A stretch of DNA of 64,000 bases from Klebsiella sp. BIGb0407. Lineage in GTDB: Bacteria; Pseudomonadota; Gammaproteobacteria; Enterobacterales; Enterobacteriaceae. The stretch spans positions 1,110,900 to 1,174,899 of the forward strand of contig NZ_JANUEQ010000001.1 of NCBI RefSeq assembly GCF_024807845.1, given 5' to 3'. Position 1 is the first letter of the stretch, and each line of letters begins with the position of its first letter. The notes below the pieces were generated by a model. It saw nothing but the letters and a program-made list of their open reading frames with translations, did no database searches and had not been told where the DNA came from. Both the position numbers and the translations under genes were made by a program. Of this stretch, positions 1 to 10,225 are shown in pieces.

Positions 1-263
1 TTTTTATCTATAATAGGAATCAAAAACTCATTGCCTATAGTTCTAGCCACATACTCTCTGACTACATATTTATCCACAAATGTGGAATATTTTATTGATT
101 CATTATCAAATTTTCTTGCGATAATTTTTTCAGAAAATGTTTTTGGTGACTTGAGATTAAGAAAATATCCATGTACTATGTAAAATCTAATCCGGGTATA
201 ATTTTTTTTTCCTAAGATAAACCGAAGAGAATCTCTGATACAAGCTTTCAGTTTTTTATTCAT
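1..263 (-). CDS. TupA-like ATP-grasp protein, N-terminal part only
   Basis: Reading the minus strand from the ATG at 263 gives 87 residues starting MNKKLKACIRD and running off the window. The segments LNLKSPKTFSEKI and VDKYVVREYVARTIGNEFLI match the start of TupA-like ATP-grasp proteins (PF14305), which occur in O-antigen and capsule clusters and are thought to attach amino acids or other acids to polysaccharide. The ATG overlaps the end of the upstream glycosyltransferase by 8 bases (ATGAATAA), so the two are translationally coupled. Assignment rests on the N-terminal motif only; the ATP-binding part is not visible. Confidence 0.7.
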   Translation of the reverse strand, partial: MNKKLKACIRDSLRFILGKKNYTRIRFYIVHGYFLNLKSPKTFSEKIIARKFDNESIKYSTFVDKYVVREYVARTIGNEFLIPIIDK

Positions 264-1386
264 AATTGCCCCCCTCAAATAAGGCTTTTTTATAATCATC
301 AGCAATAACATCAATTAAAACTTTTGAAAGAAACTCATCTTTATTAACTTTAAATAATGAACGTAAAGTAGATGAATTCTCTTTTGCATATATTATTGCG
401 TTTGAAGCACCAATTATATCGCCAACAGTAAATAATATACCTCGTTCAGCAATGTAAAACTCATTATGTTTTATTTTAACTTTTTTATAATTAGAAGAAA
501 GGATTTCTTTAGGCCCAGAAATACAGTCAGCGTGAATAGGTATCGCATCACAAAATAAGGCCTCTACTAACGCATTAGGAAAACCTTCAGATTCGGATGT
601 TGATAAATAAAACCCAAAATGCTTAATATATTTAAATGGATTTGGTGATCTACCGTGAATGAATACATTATTAATAGAATTTTTTTCTATTTTATCTTCG
701 ATAATATTTCGTAATGGACCATCTCCATACAAATGAAAGTTTATACCACTACAGAGCTTAGCTATTTTTAATATATCAAAGATGCGTTTAGATTGATTCA
801 ATCTACCTACAATCGCGATATTAGTTATAGCATCATCTGCCTTATCAAAATCATTCTTTTCATTTGCGAGTTCAACTATATTTTTTCCATCATATGGATT
901 ATAAATAACAGTATAATTCTTTGGTTTCCAACCAAATGTATTTTCAAAATCATCGATCATTTCATATGATTTAAAAATATGAAATGAGCTTCTTTTCAGG
1001 ATAAATGAAAAAATAATTTTATATAACTGTCCCTGTGTCTTTTTTCTTTTAAAGAAACCGCTATAAGCAAAACAGTGCACAGCTTGGAATTTTAAATTCC
1101 ACTTCAATATACTAGCAATTCCACATGCTAAAATTGATTTATTTAAGTGAGCCTGAACTATATCTGTTTTTTTTAATTTTAATAAAGAAAATAAGGTTAG
1201 GAAAAAAGAAAAAAGAGGGTTATGTTTGAAAAAACATTTATAATTTTTAGCCTCGCTTGTATAAAAATTTTTATCACTCATAGTCCATAAATGAGTCGTA
1301 TCACGAATTGAAGGCATTGAAAATAAGCGAGAGACAACTCGTTCAGCTCCTCCTAGTCCTAAATCATTAATTAAAATTATTTTCAT
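256..1386 (-). CDS. GT4-family glycosyltransferase
   Basis: A 376-residue protein of GT-B fold. It begins with a beta strand and glycine-rich turn (MKIILINDLGLGGAERVVS), typical of donor/acceptor binding in GT4 enzymes, and carries the C-terminal nucleotide-sugar motif SESEGFPNALVEAL with the E-x7-E spacing, near residues 265-280. It probably adds a sugar to the lipid-linked O unit on the cytoplasmic face. A GTG two codons upstream (1392) is possible, but the ATG at 1386 fits the family start. Its start lies inside the 3' end of the upstream gene (stop near 1367). The sugar and linkage cannot be read from sequence. Confidence 0.85.
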   Translation of the reverse strand: MKIILINDLGLGGAERVVSRLFSMPSIRDTTHLWTMSDKNFYTSEAKNYKCFFKHNPLFSFFLTLFSLLKLKKTDIVQAHLNKSILACGIASILKWNLKFQAVHCFAYSGFFKRKKTQGQLYKIIFSFILKRSSFHIFKSYEMIDDFENTFGWKPKNYTVIYNPYDGKNIVELANEKNDFDKADDAITNIAIVGRLNQSKRIFDILKIAKLCSGINFHLYGDGPLRNIIEDKIEKNSINNVFIHGRSPNPFKYIKHFGFYLSTSESEGFPNALVEALFCDAIPIHADCISGPKEILSSNYKKVKIKHNEFYIAERGILFTVGDIIGASNAIIYAKENSSTLRSLFKVNKDEFLSKVLIDVIADDYKKALFEGGNYE

Positions 1387-2359
1387 TACCACGGTTCCAT
1401 TTATTTTCCATTACAGAGTTAATAATATTGTTTAAAATATATCCCGGCTCGTAGTTTTTCTTTAGCTCATCACTAACGATGATATATTCCATTGATAAAA
1501 AACACTCAATTTGTTTCTCAGATAAAGAATCGAAATCATCTATAATGAATATATTATTTTCATCATAGAACGGATATTCTCTGACACTTTCATTATTTGT
1601 TATTATTTTTTTATCACTAAGTAATGCTTCGATAACCCGCATTGTCAACCCAGTCTGTCCATCTTTTGTTATATCAATTATTACTTCGGATTGTAATAGA
1701 AAATCTAAATTTTCACGATAAGGTAACATTCTTATACTTTTGATAGGGTAAACTAAGTTCAATAATTTTTTGGTAATTGTACCTTTTTCTTTTAGTATTA
1801 TTAAGTTTTTATATTTTTTGATTTTCTCATAAATTTTATCAACATATTTTTTACGTCCTTTATTTAAACCTAAAAAATAAAAATCATAAACTTTATCACG
1901 GCCTTTGTTTTTTAAAATATAGTCATAGCCAGAACAGTATTGATCATAATGATTTATATTTAGTCTTTTACTATCATTGAAATCAAATGTAAAAAAATAA
2001 ATATGTGGTCTATTTAAAATAAATTCACGGTCGTTAAATGAATTTCTTATAATCATAATGTTATGTTTATTATACTCATTTACTATATCTGAAGCTAATT
2101 TCCCTATTACATTATCATTTAGTAAAATTATTGAATTTTCACAAAATTGATTGAAGTTAAAAACGTAATTCTTAATATATAGACCAAGTATAAATAAAGA
2201 TATTTTTGGACTGAGTTTATTTATATTGATAATCATAATTTTCAACAGCCAAGGTATTCTTATACTTTTAACCTTGTGATATTTTCTTAACGACGCAATG
2301 TCAAGTTTAGAATAGTCATTATCAAAATCCATTGCAAAAATATCATATTCTTCATTCAT
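1367..2359 (-). CDS. putative glycosyltransferase / lipopolysaccharide biosynthesis protein
   Basis: About 330 residues, lysine- and isoleucine-rich, AT-rich codons. The segment DITKDGQTGLTMRVIEALLS followed by DKKIITNN resembles the C-terminal nucleotide-sugar domain of CgeB-like/group-1 glycosyltransferases found in O-antigen clusters, but no classical GT4 E-x7-E motif is present. The open frame extends to a TTG at 2419 inside the wzy-like gene. I prefer the ATG at 2359, which has GGAG upstream and sits just past the preceding stop (2364). Role in O-unit assembly is inferred from context. Confidence 0.65.
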   Translation of the reverse strand: MNEEYDIFAMDFDNDYSKLDIASLRKYHKVKSIRIPWLLKIMIININKLSPKISLFILGLYIKNYVFNFNQFCENSIILLNDNVIGKLASDIVNEYNKHNIMIIRNSFNDREFILNRPHIYFFTFDFNDSKRLNINHYDQYCSGYDYILKNKGRDKVYDFYFLGLNKGRKKYVDKIYEKIKKYKNLIILKEKGTITKKLLNLVYPIKSIRMLPYRENLDFLLQSEVIIDITKDGQTGLTMRVIEALLSDKKIITNNESVREYPFYDENNIFIIDDFDSLSEKQIECFLSMEYIIVSDELKKNYEPGYILNNIINSVMENKWNRGNENNFN

Positions 2360-2363
2360 TTGA

Positions 2364-3356
2364 CTATAAGTTCTCCAATATATTTGACCATAAATCAAGC
2401 TGGATATTTCTGAATACAAAAGGTATTGAGTATAATATTGTAATTAAATAAAAGAACACTTTAGTCACGGTAGATCTGTTCTTAATATTAGTAGAGCAAA
2501 GTGTTAATAAAAACAAAAACTGACCAATTTGCATCAATCTAAATGAAGCAACAACAACAACTGGCGATAATAAAAATGATATATATAAAATCACAAACGA
2601 TATATAAAACGTAATTTTATTAAAATCATCAATTTGCATTGCATCCATTTTTCTCATAATTACTTTCCAATACAATATGGAAGTAAGAACACAAATTAAA
2701 GGAGGAACAATTGCAAAAATGCTACCATTAATATTTAAATATGTTTGTGAGTTAGAGAATTGCGACAATAATAATTTACCCAATACAGGTATTGTTATTG
2801 TTAGTACAACAAATATTAAATACTTAAATCTGATGATAAATTTATTTACTATTTTTAGCGACAGTAAAAAAGGAACTATAATCGAAATATGTGATAACAT
2901 AGCAATTGTGCTAAGAATTAAAAATTGCACCCTCCCATTATTATAATACGCAAGAGCTGCACCCAAAAAAGATAATCCAACCATGCTTCGGATAGCTGCA
3001 TAGTCTAAACTTGGTGATAATAAAATTATATAAATAATCAAAAAATAAAAGACATGATCTTTTATCTTATTTAGGAAAAAGAGTTTACCTATAAAACCTA
3101 GGATAGATATTGTTAAAAATACATATTTATAATCATATTCATAAACTGGATTAATAACACCTACGATAAGCCCGAATAATGGATCTTTTGCAAGAAAAAT
3201 TTTATCTATTAATGACTCCCCCTTCATCGTATTTCTAATCATAACAACATATTCTGAATAGTCAAAACTATCCGTTCTTAATCCAGTTATGATACTAAAT
3301 ATAAAAAGAAGTAATACACAAACTAGAATATATAAGTTATTTTTTTTGATCTTCAT
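2364..3356 (-). CDS. wzy: O-antigen polymerase, EpsG/Wzy-like
   Basis: About 330 residues, almost entirely hydrophobic, with roughly ten predicted membrane segments. The early motif GLRTDSFDYSEY resembles the GxRxxxxDYxxY loop of EpsG-family polymerases (PF14897), and AAIRSMVGLSFLGAA fits the conserved arginine-containing helix of that family. In this setting (after wzx and the rhamnose genes, before glycosyltransferases) it is the best candidate for the polymerase that joins O units in the periplasm. Start chosen at the ATG at 3356; the frame opens at a TTG two codons upstream. Wzy proteins are poorly conserved, so the call leans on topology and context. Confidence 0.7.
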   Translation of the reverse strand: MKIKKNNLYILVCVLLLFIFSIITGLRTDSFDYSEYVVMIRNTMKGESLIDKIFLAKDPLFGLIVGVINPVYEYDYKYVFLTISILGFIGKLFFLNKIKDHVFYFLIIYIILLSPSLDYAAIRSMVGLSFLGAALAYYNNGRVQFLILSTIAMLSHISIIVPFLLSLKIVNKFIIRFKYLIFVVLTITIPVLGKLLLSQFSNSQTYLNINGSIFAIVPPLICVLTSILYWKVIMRKMDAMQIDDFNKITFYISFVILYISFLLSPVVVVASFRLMQIGQFLFLLTLCSTNIKNRSTVTKVFFYLITILYSIPFVFRNIQLDLWSNILENL

Positions 3357-3496
3357 ATGCAATTCATTTGTTAAATTAAAAAATTAATTATGCAGTATAC
3401 AATTTAAATTAATGAAAAATACCAAATAGCTATTTCATTTAGTATATTTTTATTTACGAAATACTACTTCATAATTACATGGTAAGTAATGTGGGA

Positions 3497-4729
3497 TTAT
3501 AATAGTTTAATTTTCTTTGCAAACACAAATAATAGCAACAATAAAAACAACTCACTAAGCACTAATGAAATTGCAGCACCAATATATGAGTAATAATAGC
3601 ATAAACATGTTGCAATAATAAGATTGAAAAAGCCAGTTGATATTATACACTTTGAATAAAGATTTGAGTATCCATTAGAAGTCAGTCCTAGTATTGCGAT
3701 CAAATAATTCATCCCCCCAAACAAAAAACCTAGTGACATTATTTCAATTGCAAGTTTAACCTCAGTATTAAATACATTGCTTAGTAAATTAGAAAGAAAA
3801 CCAGACATCATAAAAATAATTAATGATGAGAAACCATAAACCAAAATAATAATAAACGAATACTTTTTAGCAGTTTTTTTATAAAAATCTTTGTCCTGGT
3901 GTGATTTTTTTGAAAATATTGGGTAAAGAACATCGCCTACTACATTTTGTAGCATCTGAATTCCTCTTATTGCTTTTTCAGCAATGGAGTATACCCCGAC
4001 TAAAGTGGGCGATGCAAAAAAGCCTAAAGCTAGAATATTGTAGTTTTTATATAGTCCAGATACCAACTTCGCCAAGAAGATTGAAAAACCATCTTTAATG
4101 TAGAATATTATTTGATCGAACTGAAAACAATATTTAAAGTTACATTTTATTTTTAGAAAATATGAGCCAAGTACTAAAGAAACAAAGGTTCCAGCAAAAT
4201 ATAAAAACTGAACCTTCCAAACATCATCTTCATCCCTAACGAAGTAAAAAATTAGCAGTGCAAATACCACTTTTGGTATTACATTACTAATCGATATATA
4301 CTTCATTTCCTGTATACCTTGAAAATGCCATACAGGGAAAAAAGATCTAGCGACTATCATAGCTACAGAAAAAAAATAAACTAAAAAATTATCTTTTATG
4401 TAGTCAATGGCATAATAAGCTGGAATGGATATAATAATAATAATAGCTAATATCATTATTTTTATATTAATCACTGCGCTCGTAATTGATGACGTTTTTT
4501 TATTATCATCGGAGAACTTTGCTATATCTCTTGTGGCAGTGAGATTAAACCCATAATCTATAACAAGTTGAAAATAAGCTGCTATCGCAGTCATGACTGC
4601 GATCAAACCAACATTATTGATACCAATTTTTTTGACCAAAAATGGGATTAATAAAAGTGGAAGTATATAGTTTACAACTTGTAATACGCTAAGAGATGTT
4701 AGATTTTTTAAGAACTTTTTTCTAGACAT
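3497..4729 (-). CDS. wzx: O-antigen flippase Wzx
   Basis: 410 residues with about 12 hydrophobic segments throughout. The N-terminus (LTSLSVLQVVNYILPLLLIP) and the following LVKKIGINNVGLIAVM match the start of polysaccharide_synt family flippases (PF01943, MOP superfamily). It should move the undecaprenyl-linked O unit across the inner membrane. It lies 55 bases after rfbC in the same operon. Very AT-rich compared with the rfb genes, as is usual for the serotype-specific half of O clusters. Confidence 0.88.
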   Translation of the reverse strand: MSRKKFLKNLTSLSVLQVVNYILPLLLIPFLVKKIGINNVGLIAVMTAIAAYFQLVIDYGFNLTATRDIAKFSDDNKKTSSITSAVINIKIMILAIIIIISIPAYYAIDYIKDNFLVYFFSVAMIVARSFFPVWHFQGIQEMKYISISNVIPKVVFALLIFYFVRDEDDVWKVQFLYFAGTFVSLVLGSYFLKIKCNFKYCFQFDQIIFYIKDGFSIFLAKLVSGLYKNYNILALGFFASPTLVGVYSIAEKAIRGIQMLQNVVGDVLYPIFSKKSHQDKDFYKKTAKKYSFIIILVYGFSSLIIFMMSGFLSNLLSNVFNTEVKLAIEIMSLGFLFGGMNYLIAILGLTSNGYSNLYSKCIISTGFFNLIIATCLCYYYSYIGAAISLVLSELFLLLLLFVFAKKIKLL

Positions 4730-4784
4730 ATTGTTCCATTAGTATAATCAAATCAATGATCTAGACCCTATAAACATATTGAGC

Positions 4785-5327
4785 CTAGATATTATTCAAT
4801 GATAACGGATGATTCCTATCTTTATCTGAAAGCAAAAAATCTTTTAATATATTAGGCCATTCTATATTTATTGCGATATCATTCCACATAATTCCCCTGT
4901 CACTTTCCGGATGGTAATAATTTGTTGTCTTATAAACAAATTCCGCTGATTCGCTTAATACTAAAAAACCATGAGCAAAACCTTCAGGAATCCATAGCTG
5001 ACGTTTATTTTCTGCTGACAAATTAGCGCCAACCCATTTTCCAAATGTAGGTGATGATTTACGGATATCAACTGCCACATCAAAAACTTCACCAGCAACG
5101 CAACGGACTAATTTTCCTTGTGCGTAGGGCTCCGCTTGATAGTGCAACCCACGTAGCACGCCTTTACTAGATTTTGAATGATTATCCTGAACAAATTTGA
5201 CTTTACGGCCAACAGCCTCTTCAAATATTTTCTGATTAAAACTTTCGAAGAAAAAACCCCGGTCATCGCCAAATACTTTGGGTTCAAAGATTAAAACATC
5301 AGGGATTTCTGTTTGAATAACATTCAT
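4785..5327 (-). CDS. rfbC: dTDP-4-dehydrorhamnose 3,5-epimerase
   Basis: 180 residues, full family length. Catalyses the third step of dTDP-L-rhamnose synthesis. Visible are the substrate loop DDRGFFFESF, the catalytic histidine in LRGLHYQ (H62) and the conserved tyrosine in FVYKTTNYYHPESDRG (Y132). Two bases separate it from rfbA, so they are co-transcribed and probably coupled. Order rfbBDAC is the standard enterobacterial one. Confidence 0.96.
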   Translation of the reverse strand: MNVIQTEIPDVLIFEPKVFGDDRGFFFESFNQKIFEEAVGRKVKFVQDNHSKSSKGVLRGLHYQAEPYAQGKLVRCVAGEVFDVAVDIRKSSPTFGKWVGANLSAENKRQLWIPEGFAHGFLVLSESAEFVYKTTNYYHPESDRGIMWNDIAINIEWPNILKDFLLSDKDRNHPLSLNNI

Positions 5328-5329
5328 TA

Positions 5330-6208
5330 TTAATAACCCTTAATCATTTTTAGAAGATACTGACCATAAGCATTTTTCTTTAATGACTCGGCAAGTTTTT
5401 TAACCTGCTCCGCATCAATAAACCCTTTCCGGTAGGCAATTTCTTCCGGGCATGCAACTTTTAGCCCCTGCCGCTGTTCGATGGTAGCAATAAAATTACT
5501 GGCTTCAATCATACTCTCATGGGTCCCCGTATCCAGCCATGCATAGCCACGCCCCATCATCGCAACAGACAGGCGCCCTTGTTCAAGATAGATGCGGTTA
5601 ATATCGGTAATTTCTAACTCACCGCGCGCAGATGGCTTGAGATTTTTTGCCATCTCAACTACATCATTATCGTAGAAATAAAGCCCTGTAACTGCATAAT
5701 TACTTTTAGGTTCTAGTGGTTTTTCTTCCAGGCTTATTGCCGTTCCTGCTTTATCGAACTCAACCACACCATAGCGCTCAGGATCATTAACATGGTAGGC
5801 AAATACCGTTGCTCCATCACCTTTACTGATTGCTAACTCCAGCTGTTTTGGCAGGTCATGACCATAGAAAATATTGTCACCGAGTACTAAGGCACAATTA
5901 TCAGAGCCAATAAACTCTTCACCCAAAATAAAGGCCTGAGCAAGTCCATCAGGACTGGCCTGAACTTTATATTGAAGATTTAATCCCCATTGGCTCCCAT
6001 CACCCAGCAGTTGTTCAAAGCGCGGAGTATCCTGGGGGGTACTGATAATTAAAATATCTTTAATACCCGCCAGCATCAGTGTGGTAAGCGGGTAATAAAT
6101 CATCGGCTTATCATAAATAGGCAATAACTGTTTACTGACAGCCATTGTTACTGGATAAAGACGAGTCCCGGAACCACCAGCGAGGATAATACCTTTACGT
6201 GTTGTCAT
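5330..6208 (-). CDS. rfbA: glucose-1-phosphate thymidylyltransferase
   Basis: 292 residues. Makes dTDP-glucose from glucose-1-phosphate and dTTP, the first step to dTDP-L-rhamnose. The nucleotidyltransferase signature GGSGTR (residues 11-16) is followed by [17 protein letters not shown], and [10 protein letters not shown] and [19 protein letters not shown] are typical of the RmlA family. Lies 47 bases downstream of rfbD. Confidence 0.97.
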   Translation of the reverse strand: MTTRKGIILAGGSGTRLYPVTMAVSKQLLPIYDKPMIYYPLTTLMLAGIKDILIISTPQDTPRFEQLLGDGSQWGLNLQYKVQASPDGLAQAFILGEEFIGSDNCALVLGDNIFYGHDLPKQLELAISKGDGATVFAYHVNDPERYGVVEFDKAGTAISLEEKPLEPKSNYAVTGLYFYDNDVVEMAKNLKPSARGELEITDINRIYLEQGRLSVAMMGRGYAWLDTGTHESMIEASNFIATIEQRQGLKVACPEEIAYRKGFIDAEQVKKLAESLKKNAYGQYLLKMIKGY

Positions 6209-6255
6209 GTTTTCTCTTCTATTTATTACCCAAAGGTGGGTGTTTATTCTAATGA

Positions 6256-7155
6256 TTAATTATTTTGTATAGCGAAGAGTTCCGCCAGCATACGTTTCAC
6301 GCCAACATCCCAGTCAGGCAAGACTAAATCAAAATTCCTCTGAAATTTTTCAGTATTTAAACGTGAATTGTGAGGACGTTGTGCAGGTGTCGGATAGGCC
6401 GTTGTTGGCACAGCATTCAATGTCGTTAATGCCAGTTCCATTCCCGCTTCACGTGCTTCAGCAAAGACTAATGCAGCATAGTCATACCAGGTTGTTGTTC
6501 CAGAGGCAACAAGGTGATACAGCCCGGCAACTTCAGGCTTATTTTTCGCGACACGTATAGCCTGCGCGGTGCAATCAGCAAGAAGTTCAGCACCGGTTGG
6601 GGCACCAAACTGATCGTTGATTACTGCCATTTCAGCTCTGTCTTTAGCCAGACGAAGCATAGTTTTAGCAAAATTATTGCCCTTGCCGGCATAAACCCAG
6701 CTAGTACGGAAAATAAGATGATTAGCACAGTACTTCTGTAAGGCTTGTTCGCCTGCTAATTTACTTTTGCCATAAACATTTAATGGGGCAGTAGCATCTG
6801 TTTCTTTCCAAGGGGTATTACCATTACCAGGGAATACATAATCTGTCGAGTAGTGAATAACCCATGCACCAATTTCATTTGCAGCTTTAGCAATAGCCTC
6901 GACACTTCCCGCATTCAATAGATAAGCAAATTCAGGTTCTGACTCGGCTTTATCTACTGCGGTATGAGCAGCAGCATTAACAATCACATCGGGCTTAATA
7001 CTGAGGATAGTTTCAGCAATCCGGTCTGGATAACGAAAGTCTCCGCAATAGTCAGTAGAATTAGCATCCAGTGCAATAAGATTACCTAATGGGGCTAACG
7101 CACGTTGTAATTCCCAGCCAACCTGACCAGTTTTGCCGAATAACACAATATTCAC
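6256..7155 (-). CDS. rfbD: dTDP-4-dehydrorhamnose reductase
   Basis: 299 residues, extended short-chain dehydrogenase fold. NADPH-binding turn GKTGQVG at 7-13, catalytic tyrosine/lysine pair Y128 and K132 in YGKSK, and HYSTDYVF before it. It reduces the 4-keto sugar to dTDP-L-rhamnose. The start is a GTG at 7155 that overlaps the TGA stop of rfbB (GTGA), a sign of translational coupling. Confidence 0.96.
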   Translation of the reverse strand: MNIVLFGKTGQVGWELQRALAPLGNLIALDANSTDYCGDFRYPDRIAETILSIKPDVIVNAAAHTAVDKAESEPEFAYLLNAGSVEAIAKAANEIGAWVIHYSTDYVFPGNGNTPWKETDATAPLNVYGKSKLAGEQALQKYCANHLIFRTSWVYAGKGNNFAKTMLRLAKDRAEMAVINDQFGAPTGAELLADCTAQAIRVAKNKPEVAGLYHLVASGTTTWYDYAALVFAEAREAGMELALTTLNAVPTTAYPTPAQRPHNSRLNTEKFQRNFDLVLPDWDVGVKRMLAELFAIQNN

Positions 7156-8240
7156 GCTTTACGCTCCGTATAATTCTGCTCAATCCACGTCTGGTAGGCA
7201 CCGCTTTTTACGTTAGCCACCCACTGCTGATTGCTAAGATACCATTCCACTGTTTTTCGAATACCCGTTTCGAAGGTTTCTTGTGGTTTCCAGCCCAGTT
7301 CACGGCTGATTTTATCTGCGTCGATTGCATAGCGACGGTCATGTCCCGGTCTGTCTGTGACATACGTCAACTGGTCACGGTATGACCCTTGCTTCGGAAC
7401 TATTTCATCCAGCAGGTCGCAGATGGTATGCACAACCTCGAGATTCTTTTTCTCGTTATGACCACCAATATTGTAGGTCTCCCCTACTTTTCCCTGGGTC
7501 ACTACGGTATAGAGCGCACGGGCATGATCTTCCACATAGAGCCAGTCACGGATTTGATCCCCTTTGCCATAAATTGGCAGCGGTTTACCTTCCAGTGCAT
7601 TTAATATCACCAGAGGGATAAGTTTTTCCGGGAAATGGTAAGGACCGTAGTTATTAGAACAGTTGGTTACCAGCGTTGGAAAACCATAAGTACGTAACCA
7701 GGCACGTACTAAGTGATCGCTGGAAGCTTTTGAAGCTGAGTAAGGGCTGCTTGGTGCGTAGGCCGTTTCTTCAGTAAATAATGGCAGCTCACTTCCCGCA
7801 GGGACTTCATCCGGATGCGGCAAGTCACCATATACTTCATCGGTAGAGATATGGTGAAAACGGAAAGCCGCTTTCTTGTCAGTCGTTAATTCCGCCCAGT
7901 AGTTACGGGCAGCTTCCAGCAGAATATAGGTGCCGACAATATTACTTTCAATAAAGGCCGCAGGCCCAGTAATAGAGCGATCAACATGGCTTTCAGCGGC
8001 AAGGTGCATGACTGCATCGGGTTGATGCTCTGCAAAGATGCGCGCCATCGCGGCTGCATCACAGATATCTGCCTGTTCAAAAGCATAGCGCTCGTTGCTG
8101 TCGATAGTTGCCAGTGACTCAGGATTACCTGCATAAGTCAGTTTATCAACATTAACTACTGAATCTGAGGTCTGATTAATAATATGACGAACCACTGCAG
8201 AGCCAATAAACCCCGCTCCACCCGTAACAAGAATTTTCAC
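7152..8240 (-). CDS. rfbB: dTDP-glucose 4,6-dehydratase
   Basis: 362 residues; first gene of the O-antigen operon. NAD-binding GGAGFIG at 7-13, active-site TDE at 133-135, and YSASK with Y167 and K171 identify RmlB/RfbB. It converts dTDP-glucose to the 4-keto-6-deoxy sugar. The start is a GTG at 8240. The 123 bases between this start and the JUMPstart element form the untranslated leader. Confidence 0.97.
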   Translation of the reverse strand: MKILVTGGAGFIGSAVVRHIINQTSDSVVNVDKLTYAGNPESLATIDSNERYAFEQADICDAAAMARIFAEHQPDAVMHLAAESHVDRSITGPAAFIESNIVGTYILLEAARNYWAELTTDKKAAFRFHHISTDEVYGDLPHPDEVPAGSELPLFTEETAYAPSSPYSASKASSDHLVRAWLRTYGFPTLVTNCSNNYGPYHFPEKLIPLVILNALEGKPLPIYGKGDQIRDWLYVEDHARALYTVVTQGKVGETYNIGGHNEKKNLEVVHTICDLLDEIVPKQGSYRDQLTYVTDRPGHDRRYAIDADKISRELGWKPQETFETGIRKTVEWYLSNQQWVANVKSGAYQTWIEQNYTERKA

Positions 8241-8635
8241 TTAAACAATCTCTCTTTATATTTGGTTTAATATGTTCCCGTTATACTGTCTATTATCCGG
8301 GTATTATCTTTATTCGGGACTAATATCAGATGAAATGGTTCAACTCAGTTCAGACATTACTGACACGCTACCGCCCCTGGCTCAACAGCTACCAGTGCAC
8401 TGTACCGCTTTGTCTGTTTTATTAGCCCTATAAATAGTGCAGGTTATCACTCGTCTTGATGTGACAACTGATATCTATATAAGACTAAAGTTTTCCCACA
8501 TATCGCCGATAAACATATGACGATTTCATTAAATTTAAGTCGAAAAAAAACGGCAGTTCGCATCTCAGTCAAGTACTATCAGGACGCATAACTACCGTTG
8601 TCTGTCTCTTCTCTACCCTCTGCCTTACCTGAAAA
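8241..8635 (-). promoter_or_regulatory. galF-rfbB intergenic region, O-antigen operon leader
   Basis: A 395-base gene-free stretch between galF and rfbB, both on the minus strand. It holds the JUMPstart element listed separately and an AT-rich segment upstream of it (about 8440-8560) where the O-antigen promoter is expected. I could not pick a convincing -10/-35 pair or a clear galF terminator. Confidence 0.6.
8364..8402 (-). promoter_or_regulatory. JUMPstart element with ops sequence (RfaH recruitment)
   Basis: On the minus strand these 39 bases match the JUMPstart consensus at all but two positions, and positions 8375-8364 contain the full ops core GGCGGTAGCGTG. In Enterobacteria ops in the nascent transcript and non-template strand pauses RNA polymerase and recruits RfaH, which suppresses termination in long O-antigen, capsule and LPS operons. 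Its place 124 bases before rfbB and on the same strand fits that role. Confidence 0.95.
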
Positions 8636-9526
8636 TCAGTCTAACAGCGTCAGCAGATGTTCGCGGAATTTCCGCCCTTCTTTACGGTTACGCAGTCCGT
8701 ACTGAACAAAGGCCTGCATATATCCCAGTTTCCTGCCGCAGTCGTAGCTTTCGCCGGTCATCTGCATGGCTTCTACTGGCTGGCTTTGATTTAACTCAGA
8801 GATGGCGTCAGTGAGCTGGATACGCTCCCAGGCACCTGGCAGGGTTTTCGCGAGTATTGGCCAGATATCGGCAGACAGTACATAGCGGCCCACGGCCATT
8901 AAGTCGGAGTTCAGGATCTGCGGTTGGTCTGGTTTTTCCACAAAGTCGACAATACGGCTGATATCCGCTTCGTTGACTAATGGTTTCTGTGTGGTGATAA
9001 CAGAGTACTCAGATAAGTCGCCTTCCAAGTGTTTTGCCAGAACCTGGCTGCGCTGGGTTTCATGGAAACGCTCAATCATGGCAGCAAGGTTATAACGCAG
9101 CGGGTCAGCGCTGGCGTCATCGATAATCACGTCAGGCAGTACTACAACAAAAGGATTCTGACCGATGATGTGGCGTGCGCACAGGATGGAGTGGCCCAGG
9201 CCTAATGGCTGTGGCTGGCGCACGTTCATAATGGTCACGCCCGGCGGGCAGATAGACTTCACCTCGGCCAGTAACTGGCGTTTTACGCGCTGTTCCAGCA
9301 GAGTCTCTAATTCGTATGAGGTATCAAAGTGGTTTTCAACCGCATTCTTTGATGAGTGGGTGACCAGCACAATCTCTTTGATGCCAGCAGCGACGATTTC
9401 ATCAACAATATATTGAATCATCGGTTTATCAACGATTGGTAGCATTTCTTTAGGGATAGCCTTAGTCGCTGGTAACAGCTGCATACCCAATCCCGCTACC
9501 GGGATCACCGCTTTTAAATTCGTCAT
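8636..9526 (-). CDS. galF: GalF, UTP-glucose-1-phosphate uridylyltransferase-like subunit
   Basis: 296 residues. Strong resemblance to GalU/GalF nucleotidyltransferases. The signature loop reads [18 protein letters not shown] (residues 11-28), with GLGM in place of the GLGTR found in GalU; this substitution is the usual mark of GalF, which has weak or regulatory activity in UDP-glucose supply. Marks the conserved left border of enterobacterial O-antigen loci. Confidence 0.94.
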   Translation of the reverse strand: MTNLKAVIPVAGLGMQLLPATKAIPKEMLPIVDKPMIQYIVDEIVAAGIKEIVLVTHSSKNAVENHFDTSYELETLLEQRVKRQLLAEVKSICPPGVTIMNVRQPQPLGLGHSILCARHIIGQNPFVVVLPDVIIDDASADPLRYNLAAMIERFHETQRSQVLAKHLEGDLSEYSVITTQKPLVNEADISRIVDFVEKPDQPQILNSDLMAVGRYVLSADIWPILAKTLPGAWERIQLTDAISELNQSQPVEAMQMTGESYDCGRKLGYMQAFVQYGLRNRKEGRKFREHLLTLLD

Positions 9527-10160
9527 TTGTCATCCCACTTTGTAATTAACGAAAGATTATAATCATTTCGTGTTTCGATGCCAGTAACAATTCACAGAAT
9601 ACTCATACAAAAAATGACTCTCAACCCTTGAACGCCGGATAGTGTTTATTTCATCTACACTTAGAGCACAATTTTTTTATCGGTCATTGATAATTTAGCG
9701 TTCATTATCTGAACTTCATCTTGCTGTCATATTTAAAATATAACACTGGAAGATGCCATTAAGTCAGAGTTTCATATCAGCAGTGTGTTAATGACAGTTT
9801 TTTATATTATAAACTGAAATGTAAGTTATTTTTCATATAGATAGCAAAACCAAGGGCTCGCGCTTATATTTTAAGAATAGTCCGGAGTTATAAATCGCGC
9901 TAGCAATTTCATCTGGCAACTAAGATTAGCAATTAAAATTTCTTTGTATCTGGCGCTGAGTGGCAGAGAACAGTTTTTTGAGGCTGGCTGTTCTGTTTCA
10001 TAAATATAGTTTTTGCCAGCGCCTGCCTGGTGCGCAATACCAGGGAATAGTCCTGGATATTGTTTTTTCGTTTTCTGACGATAAGAACAGTCTGCTTTTA
10101 TTTTTTCCGGCGCTATTTTCAGATATTCCATGAGCATTAGGATAATTCTTAATAGCTTAT
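9527..10160. other. galF upstream region without a convincing gene
   Basis: About 630 AT-rich bases between galF and the asmA terminator. It should hold the galF promoter. An 88-codon open frame on the minus strand (9871-10137) has no ribosome binding site and no family features, so I do not call it. In E. coli colanic acid genes lie next to galF; none are here. Confidence 0.5.
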
Positions 10161-10194
10161 AAAAAGGCCGTCAGAATCTGGTGACGGCCTTTTT
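10161..10194 (-). terminator. bidirectional intrinsic terminator after asmA
   Basis: A perfect 12-bp stem (AAAAAGGCCGTC at 10161-10172 with GACGGCCTTTTT at 10183-10194) around a 10-base loop. A and T runs at both feet make it work in either direction. It lies just past the asmA stop at 10226 on the minus strand. Confidence 0.9.
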
Positions 10195-10225
10195 TATTAT
10201 TGCGAGTCCAGAGTACGACCAGGCG

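Noticed and set aside
9871-10137. 88-codon open frame on the minus strand upstream of galF
   Set aside because: No ribosome binding site, no recognisable domain, and composition like non-coding DNA; kept only as a remark.
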